Origin: Enterococcus alishanensis
GTDB taxonomy: Bacteria; Bacillota; Bacilli; Lactobacillales; Enterococcaceae
Reading direction: 5' to 3'
DNA length: 64,000 bases
NCBI RefSeq assembly: GCF_019218635.1
Contig: NZ_JAHUZB010000003.1
Coordinates: 507,729-571,728 of the forward strand
The notes beneath the pieces are model-generated. The model did no database searches. It was not told the origin of the DNA and was given only the letters and a program-made list of their open reading frames with translations. Shown here in pieces: positions 58,630 through 64,000 of the stretch. Position 1 is the first letter of the stretch. Each line of letters begins with the position of its first letter. A program made the translations under genes and the position numbers.

Positions 58630-61290
58630 TTAATTATCTGCTTTTCGTAAACGTTCAATAATCGGTTGTTTTGCGACAAAATAATAACTGATTAGAGGAA
58701 TGAATATCCCTAAAATCACAAAAATTGGAAATACGATCAGGACTGGAACAATCGTAAATTGGTAACTAAAGAACCACAATACCTTTTCAATCGTCTGACT
58801 TAATAATGGTGCTGAAATCAAACATAATCCAAGTGAAACTAAAGCTGCACCGATAGTATAGTACAATCCTTCCCAAACCAACATTAGCTTTAATTGTTTT
58901 CCGGTCATTCCGACAGATTGTAAAACTGCAAATTCTCGCCTTCTTGCTAGAATCCCACTCAAAATAGCATTAATAAAATTAAGGATGCCTACTATTCCAA
59001 TAATTAGACACAATACACCGCCTAATAAAGCAAACATATTCTTCATTGATTCAAATTCTTTAAGATAAGTTTCTTTGCTTTCAAAATCTAACTGTGATTG
59101 TTCATTCTCAGTGAAATTTTGCAAATAATTGCTGATTTGTTGATTATCTCTTTTAGATGTATCAAAAGCAAAACTCATAATCCCATCAGAGTTTGAATCT
59201 GCTATGAAATTTTTGTCATCCAAAATAAATTGATTTCGACCATAAAATCGATAATCTAATGTATTAGGAATTGTCACCAGCGCTGCAACTTGATATTCAA
59301 CATCACGATACTCTTTTGACCGTCTTTCCCACTTTCGTTCCTCAGGCTGATTGTCAAAAATTTCTCCAGTGTCAGGATCAAAGTATTCCCACTTATCGGT
59401 ATAACGAATGGTAACTGTGTCTCCAACTTTAGCCCAATGACTGGCTTTTATAGGACTATCGTAATCATTTTTTTGATACACTGCTGCGATATATTTTTTT
59501 GTAGGATCTTTTATTTTTTGAAGATTACCCTTTACAGTAGTAAGTTGTCGCAAAATAAAATCTTCCATACCGTACATATACACATCATCAGCTAATAAGT
59601 CTCCTGATCTTTCACTACGATCGATGACAGTATCTAAGTCATGCTGATCGTAAAATAGTTGGTTATTTTTACGGAAGATATCTTCGCTAACAAATTGATG
59701 TATATCAGAAAGCACACCATCTTCAGAAGACTGACCGTAAATACGACCGCTATCTGTGATGCCTTTTTGTTGTTTAATTTCTTCGATAGCTTCTTCAGGA
59801 ACAGTCATATCACTGGTCCAATAAGGTGTATTGACTTGAAAGTAACCAGCATCAGCTACGATATAATCGGTTGTCATTTTCCTCAAATATTTATCCATAT
59901 CAAAGCCATTCACCAGAGTTGTTGTTAAATTTAGTAATACAACAGCCAAGGATAAAGAAATAACAGTGATAAGTGTCTTTAACCGATTTCTACCAAGATT
60001 GGCCCAGGCCATTTTTGCGATTGAAGCACCTTTAGTTGTTTTCCGAATTTTTTTATTTTTTCCGACGCCATCTGTGTAACGTATTGCTTCAACAGGGGAA
60101 ACTTTAGCAGCTAACTTGCCCGGTCGCCGACAAGAAATAATGACCGTTCCAAAAGAAAAAATTGCCGAGAAAATAAAAATAAGAGGGCTAACAGAAATAC
60201 TATCTATCGTTACATCATTTAAAATATTTAAAACTGCCGGGGTTAATTTAATTCCGATTAAATAACCAAGTATTAAACCAACTGGAATCCCAATACATGA
60301 TAAAATAATCCCTTGTAATCGAATCAATCGTTTAATCTGACGTCCTGTCGTTCCAATTGTTTTTAGTAAGCCATAAAAACGAATATCATTAGTCACGGAA
60401 ATCTGAAATACATTGTAAATAATCAAGTAGCTAGTGATCATAATCAATATTAACAATACGGCTATCGTAATAACAGCCATCGGATCCTGTTCAGAGATTG
60501 CTTTGGCGCCAGAATATCCCCAGTTTGTACCAGTAGCAATATAATTTGCTTTATTCTCATTTGTATTTTGAAAGTCTTGATCTTTTAAGACAGCTTTTAT
60601 TTTATCACCAATACCTATACTATTCCGAAACATTACATCCATCGTCCACAGCGTAGTCAAACCATCATCGCCAATAGTTTGTAATTGATCAAAGATTTGA
60701 CTAGCACGACTTTCAGGAATTAGGACATGGCTTGCGCTGCTTGCTTCGTCATATTTCCACCAACCAGACAAACTAAATGTTTGCGTTGTTTCCTTACCAT
60801 CAACTAAAAATTTTAGTGTGAAACGCTCACCAATTTTTGGTTCTATTCCTAGTAATGATAATACTCTCGTATCTGTCGCAGCTTCATTCGTTCCTTCTTT
60901 AGGAAGTCGACCTTTTTCAGGAATACTAAAGGTCCATTTAGCATAATTTTGATCGCTATAACCGACCTCAACATGGGCTTTGTTAAAAGGGGCTTCTGTC
61001 GGTGAACCAACGAATTGACGCAGACCAAATTTTTTTATTTTTGAATCTTGTTGTAGCTGACCAATTTCATCTTTTGTAACATATTTGAAGCCTGCATGAG
61101 CATAACCACCAACTTGCCTGAAATTACTTTGTTGAAAAGCGTGATTGATGGAAGAGCCGATAGTGAACATCGTTGTAAACAAGATAGAAGTTAAAATAAT
61201 CGCCAAGACAACGATCACATTGCGGCCTTTTTGACGGGTTAAACTGCGTAAACTAATTTTTCGAATAATTTTACGATTAGCAACTTTCAT
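58630..61290 (-). CDS. FtsX-family ABC transporter permease, antimicrobial-peptide type
   Basis: An ~886-residue permease with an N-terminal helix, a large extracytoplasmic domain, three helices (about 280-400) of a first FtsX domain, a second extracellular domain, and a C-terminal FtsX domain (about 760-885; GILARRREFAVLQSVGMTG). Such permeases pair with a MacB-type ATPase and a two-component system for bacitracin or lantibiotic resistance, or export. ATG 61290 follows GGGGGTGA; the GTG three codons upstream overlaps that SD. Confidence 0.9.
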   Translation of the reverse strand: MKVANRKIIRKISLRSLTRQKGRNVIVVLAIILTSILFTTMFTIGSSINHAFQQSNFRQVGGYAHAGFKYVTKDEIGQLQQDSKIKKFGLRQFVGSPTEAPFNKAHVEVGYSDQNYAKWTFSIPEKGRLPKEGTNEAATDTRVLSLLGIEPKIGERFTLKFLVDGKETTQTFSLSGWWKYDEASSASHVLIPESRASQIFDQLQTIGDDGLTTLWTMDVMFRNSIGIGDKIKAVLKDQDFQNTNENKANYIATGTNWGYSGAKAISEQDPMAVITIAVLLILIMITSYLIIYNVFQISVTNDIRFYGLLKTIGTTGRQIKRLIRLQGIILSCIGIPVGLILGYLIGIKLTPAVLNILNDVTIDSISVSPLIFIFSAIFSFGTVIISCRRPGKLAAKVSPVEAIRYTDGVGKNKKIRKTTKGASIAKMAWANLGRNRLKTLITVISLSLAVVLLNLTTTLVNGFDMDKYLRKMTTDYIVADAGYFQVNTPYWTSDMTVPEEAIEEIKQQKGITDSGRIYGQSSEDGVLSDIHQFVSEDIFRKNNQLFYDQHDLDTVIDRSERSGDLLADDVYMYGMEDFILRQLTTVKGNLQKIKDPTKKYIAAVYQKNDYDSPIKASHWAKVGDTVTIRYTDKWEYFDPDTGEIFDNQPEERKWERRSKEYRDVEYQVAALVTIPNTLDYRFYGRNQFILDDKNFIADSNSDGIMSFAFDTSKRDNQQISNYLQNFTENEQSQLDFESKETYLKEFESMKNMFALLGGVLCLIIGIVGILNFINAILSGILARRREFAVLQSVGMTGKQLKLMLVWEGLYYTIGAALVSLGLCLISAPLLSQTIEKVLWFFSYQFTIVPVLIVFPIFVILGIFIPLISYYFVAKQPIIERLRKADN

Positions 61291-61303
61291 ACTGGTCACC
61301 CCC

Positions 61304-61972
61304 CTATTGTTCCACTAACTGACCATCTTCGATCCGAAGAATCCGGTCAGCTAATTGGGCAATCTCTTCATTGTGGGTAATCATTACAATCGTTTGATTA
61401 TACTTTTGATTGCTAACTTTCAACAAACCTAAAACATCTTGGCTAGTTTTTGAATCTAAATTTCCAGTAGGCTCATCAGCTAATAAAATGGCTGGTTGAG
61501 TAGACAAGGCCCTGGCAATTGCTACTCGTTGCTGTTGACCGCCTGATAAATGATTGGGTAAATTTTGTAATTTTGAAGTCAGACCTAACGTCTCAATAAT
61601 ACTATCAATATATTCAGCTTTAGGTGCATAGCCATCTAGTTGGCTTGGTAAAACAATATTTTCGTAAACGTTTAAAACCGGCACCAAATTATAATCTTGA
61701 AAAACAAAGCCAATCTTTCTCCGTCTAAAAATGATTAATGCTTCTTTTTTTAATTTAAAAATATCAACACCATCCACTTTGACACTCCCACTAGTTGGTT
61801 GATCCAATCCACCTAACATATGTAACAAAGTGGACTTCCCACTACCAGATGTACCAACGATTGCTACAAATTCTCCTTTAGTGATTGTCAGATTGACATC
61901 CTCCAACGCATGAACCATTGTATCGCCAGTCCCGTAAGTTTTTGTAAGTCCTCTTGTCGCTAAAATATTCAT
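61304..61972 (-). CDS. ABC transporter ATP-binding protein, MacB/LolD type
   Basis: A 222-residue ATPase. Walker A GTSGSGKSTLLHMLGG, Q-loop FVFQDYNLVP, signature LSGGQQQRVAIARAL, Walker B ILLADEPTGNLDS and the switch His in MITHNEE are all present. It powers the downstream permease. I chose ATG 61972 over the ATG at 61987, which sits directly against an intrinsic terminator and has no SD. Confidence 0.92.
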   Translation of the reverse strand: MNILATRGLTKTYGTGDTMVHALEDVNLTITKGEFVAIVGTSGSGKSTLLHMLGGLDQPTSGSVKVDGVDIFKLKKEALIIFRRRKIGFVFQDYNLVPVLNVYENIVLPSQLDGYAPKAEYIDSIIETLGLTSKLQNLPNHLSGGQQQRVAIARALSTQPAILLADEPTGNLDSKTSQDVLGLLKVSNQKYNQTIVMITHNEEIAQLADRILRIEDGQLVEQ

Positions 61973-61987
61973 CTCTAAAACCCCCAT

Positions 61988-62026
61988 AAAAAAAGTCTGT
62001 AAGTGCTTCTCTACACTTCAGACTTT
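61988..62026 (-). terminator. Intrinsic terminator between the two-component system and the ABC genes
   Basis: Stem AAAGTCTG/CAGACTTT (61992-61999 with 62019-62026) and AAGTG/CACTT (62001-62005 with 62014-62018) with one mismatch, followed on the minus strand by T7. Its 3' end lies only ~16 nt before the ABC ATPase start, leaving no room for a promoter after it. Confidence 0.82.
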
Positions 62027-62070
62027 AACAAATAAAACTTACCAGAATCTTTCTCCACTACAATAAAATC

Positions 62071-62084
62071 TAACAAGTTTGTAA
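62071..62084. promoter_or_regulatory. BceR-like inverted repeat
   Basis: On the minus strand TTACAAACTTGTTA fits TTACA-N4-TGTAA with one mismatch, the type of site bound by BceR-like response regulators. It lies between the kinase gene and the terminator, where a promoter for the ABC operon is expected. Confidence 0.45.
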
Positions 62085-62091
62085 GAATTAC

Positions 62092-62997
62092 TTATTTCAC
62101 TAAAAAAACTGAAAAAGTACTGCCTTCTTCAAGTTTTGAGTCAACTTTCAGATAAGCATTCTCGGCAGCTAAGATCTGCCTTGTTAGGTATAAACCAATC
62201 CCTACGCCTTCATTATCTGCCACTGAACTTGAACGATAAAAACGAGTAAATATTTGAGCCAATTCTTTTTCAGAAATTCCAATCCCAGTGTCTGTAATAT
62301 CAATTCGGCAGAAAAATTCATAGGCTGTCGTTTTTATCGTAATCTTCCCATCATCAGCTGTGTATTTGATGGCATTTTCAACAATATTCGCTAGCGCTTC
62401 AGTCGTCCACTTCTGATCGAAAATTGCTTCTTCCTGGGTATTTTCAAGAATGATTTGAATATTTTTTTGTTGCGCATTTTCGTTGAACTGTAATTGCACT
62501 TCTTTTAGCATTGGTAAAATTGCCGTCTTTTGCGGATGTAAAGCTAAAATTCCTGTTTCCAAACGAGACAATTTAATCAAAGTAGTAATTAAAAAGTTCA
62601 GTTTTTCAGTTTGCTGACTTATTTGTGTAAGATATTTTTGATTCTCGGTAGATAGGTCTGCTTGCTCTGCCAATAACTGCGAATACAATAATAAATTTGT
62701 CACAGGTGTCTTGGTCTGATGGGAAATATCAGAAATTAATCGCTTAATTTTCTCTTTTTCATGCGCCATTTGTTCCGTGGAACTGACCGAAGTAGTTAAA
62801 TACTCTTTCATTTGACTTTCAATCGAAGACAATATGCTTTCATCATAATTAGCTTCATTAAATGTACCTTCTTTAGCTTTCACTAGCATTTGAGACAAGC
62901 GATTTAACATTTTTCTAAACCGCCATCGTTGCCAAAATAAAATTATGAGTAAGCAGATAATAATTACCATGCACCAAAACAATAGATTTAAAATCAT
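62092..62997 (-). CDS. Sensor histidine kinase
   Basis: A 301-residue kinase with a single clear N-terminal membrane region (about 4-23) and almost no extracellular part. HisKA contains His93 (SDISHQTKTPVTN), and HATPase_c contains NIVENAIKYTADDG, DTGIGI and GVGIGLYL. Kinases this small usually sense through a partner ABC transporter. The start overlaps the response-regulator stop (ATGA). Confidence 0.9.
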   Translation of the reverse strand: MILNLLFWCMVIIICLLIILFWQRWRFRKMLNRLSQMLVKAKEGTFNEANYDESILSSIESQMKEYLTTSVSSTEQMAHEKEKIKRLISDISHQTKTPVTNLLLYSQLLAEQADLSTENQKYLTQISQQTEKLNFLITTLIKLSRLETGILALHPQKTAILPMLKEVQLQFNENAQQKNIQIILENTQEEAIFDQKWTTEALANIVENAIKYTADDGKITIKTTAYEFFCRIDITDTGIGISEKELAQIFTRFYRSSSVADNEGVGIGLYLTRQILAAENAYLKVDSKLEEGSTFSVFLVK

Positions 62998-63662
62998 TTA
63001 TCCCACCGCCAACTATATCCAAGCCCATAAATTGTTTTTATTTCCTCCACCGCATCCAACTTGTCTCTGAGTCGCTTAATAGTCACCGACAAGGTATTGC
63101 CATCAATAAATTCTTGCTCGTTGCCCCAAACTTGATCCAATAACTTTTCCCGCATAACGGTAATTCCACGATTTTCGATTAAAATCCGTAATAGTTTTTG
63201 CTCTGTTTTGCTTAGTTCAACAGACTGTTTATTTTTAGAAAAAATCATTTTATTAAAGTCAAAAACGAACTCATCCATCACAAATAATTCTTGTTTTTTC
63301 TCTTGCTTACGTCGCAATTGGGTGTTAACTCGCGCTCGCAAAACTGCCAGACTAAAAGGTTTGGTAATGTAGTCGTTGGCGCCATATTCTAAGCCTAAAA
63401 CAATGTCCATTTCAGTATCATTAGCCGTCAACAATATCACGGGTATATTGAAACTATGTTTGATTTTTTTTAGAAATTCTAAGCCGTTACCATCAGGTAG
63501 ATGAATATCTAGTAAAACTAAATCTATTCCTTGATTTATAAGAACAGTTTCAGCATCAGCTAAGTTGTTAGATTGAATTATTTGAATTTCCAAATTTTTT
63601 AAAGCAATTGATACACCTTCACTAAGCGCCCGATCATCTTCTACAATCAATATTTTGTCCAT
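62994..63662 (-). CDS. OmpR/PhoB-family response regulator
   Basis: A 222-residue regulator. The receiver domain has acidic Asp9-Asp10 (VEDDRALSE), phospho-acceptor Asp52 (LVLLDIHLPDG) and the conserved Lys in YITKPFSL. The C-terminal winged helix (KTEQKLLRILIENRG; VTIKRLRDKLDAVEEIKTIYGLGYSW) is OmpR-type. It pairs with the overlapping kinase and probably activates the downstream ABC genes. An AAATAAT-ttg-ATTATTT dyad lies ~40 bp upstream. Confidence 0.92.
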   Translation of the reverse strand: MDKILIVEDDRALSEGVSIALKNLEIQIIQSNNLADAETVLINQGIDLVLLDIHLPDGNGLEFLKKIKHSFNIPVILLTANDTEMDIVLGLEYGANDYITKPFSLAVLRARVNTQLRRKQEKKQELFVMDEFVFDFNKMIFSKNKQSVELSKTEQKLLRILIENRGITVMREKLLDQVWGNEQEFIDGNTLSVTIKRLRDKLDAVEEIKTIYGLGYSWRWDK

Positions 63663-63736
63663 GTGATCTCAACTTTCATTTGATTCAATTATTATATCAT
63701 GGAAATAATTTGATTATTTGACTGCTTTATATTTAC

Positions 63737-63771
63737 CCAAAAAAACCAAGAACCTATTTAAAGATCCTTGG
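63737..63771 (-). terminator. Terminator of the surface-protein remnant
   Basis: Stem CCAAG (63746-63750) with CTTGG (63767-63771) extended by wobble pairs, followed on the minus strand by T7. Confidence 0.7.
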
Positions 63772-63781
63772 TAATTAAAAC

Positions 63782-63900
63782 TTAATTTGCTCTTTTCTTC
63801 CGATACCAAACAAATCCACCTAAAACAATCAACATTAATTTGGTTTTAATACCAGTTGCTTGGCTGGGTCACTGATGATGTTGACGTTCCAATTGTTGTC
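63782..63900 (-). pseudogene. C-terminal remnant of a wall-anchored surface protein
   Basis: The minus strand ends with KTKLMLIVLGGFVWYRKKRAN and a stop, a classic sorting-signal helix plus basic tail, preceded by SQATG where LPxTG is expected. That frame is stopped by TGA at 63871-63869. In another frame a Ser/Thr-rich linker (TIGTSTSSVTQPS) leads up to the same point, which suggests a frameshift. The rest of the gene lies outside the window or is degraded. The ~100 bp to the window end show no other gene. Confidence 0.55.
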
Positions 63901-64000
63901 TATCTGTCCTTAGAATAGAACCACCTCGCACTGTTGCATTATATACAAAAAATTATTTCTTATGACTCTTCTGTATGTCTGCCTACATAATAAGGTTGCG

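Noticed and set aside
1-64000. CRISPR arrays, tRNA or rRNA genes, insertion sequences, prophage genes
   Set aside because: No spaced direct-repeat array, no CCA-ended cloverleaf, no transposase or integrase motifs and no phage genes were seen while reading both strands.

Overview
The window is AT-rich and dense with genes preceded by strong Shine-Dalgarno sequences. It reads as chromosomal DNA of an Enterococcus or a close relative. The main evidence is an efaCBA-type manganese transporter with a very EfaA-like lipoprotein, a WxL/DUF916 surface-protein cluster, a CopB-type P-ATPase behind a cop box, many mannose-family PTS genes and catabolite-response (cre) elements. The species cannot be fixed by reading. 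I saw no rRNA, tRNA, CRISPR array, insertion sequence or prophage.

Layout. 1-430: cut end of a PTS EIIA gene with promoter and cre. 434-3000: efaCBA under three DtxR-type boxes. 3047-5280: copB. 5422-10118: five-gene WxL operon (L-type-lectin-like adhesin, small LPQTN protein, two WxL-like proteins, DUF916 protein). 10412-16542: secreted GDPD, map, an AraC regulator divergent from a DMT exporter, a type II NADH dehydrogenase and an MFS transporter. 15307-22349: xylose and xyloside module (xylA, xylB, MFS transporter, AraC regulator, GH43 xylosidase); a conserved 39-bp element lies 23 nt before the -10 of both xylA and the GH43 gene. 22401-26488: phnA-like gene, orphan histidine kinase, flotillin/NfeD pair, small protein.

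26605-40055 is the most distinctive part: a PTS-linked intracellular glycan-degradation locus. It has mannose-family EIIC, EIID, EIIB and a detached EIIA, a BgaC-like GH35 beta-galactosidase, a DUF4832/DUF4874-type protein, an unassigned 800-residue probable alpha/alpha-barrel enzyme, two SIS proteins (one AgaS-like), a LacD-type aldolase and two GntR/HutC regulators. A TATATATTAA motif overlaps or abuts three of its promoters, two of which also carry cre sites. I infer import and hydrolysis of a galactose- or galactosamine-containing oligosaccharide; the substrate is unknown.

40319-50133: yjdF behind its riboswitch, an alkyltransferase-like protein, PAP2 phosphatase, XRE regulator, flavin disulfide oxidoreductase, msrA with an N-terminal extension, a DeoR/HAD pair, and a lipoprotein-DUF3737-PatB operon. 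50243-58494: redox and stress genes (LysR regulator, aldo/keto reductase, three flavodoxin-fold proteins, cupin, carboxymuconolactone decarboxylase) flanking a large secreted repeat protein. Paired LysR-type and paired MerR-type promoter signatures tie several of these together. 58630-63662: two-component system plus FtsX-type ABC transporter, with an intrinsic terminator squeezed between them. 63782-64000: remnant of a wall-anchored surface protein gene.
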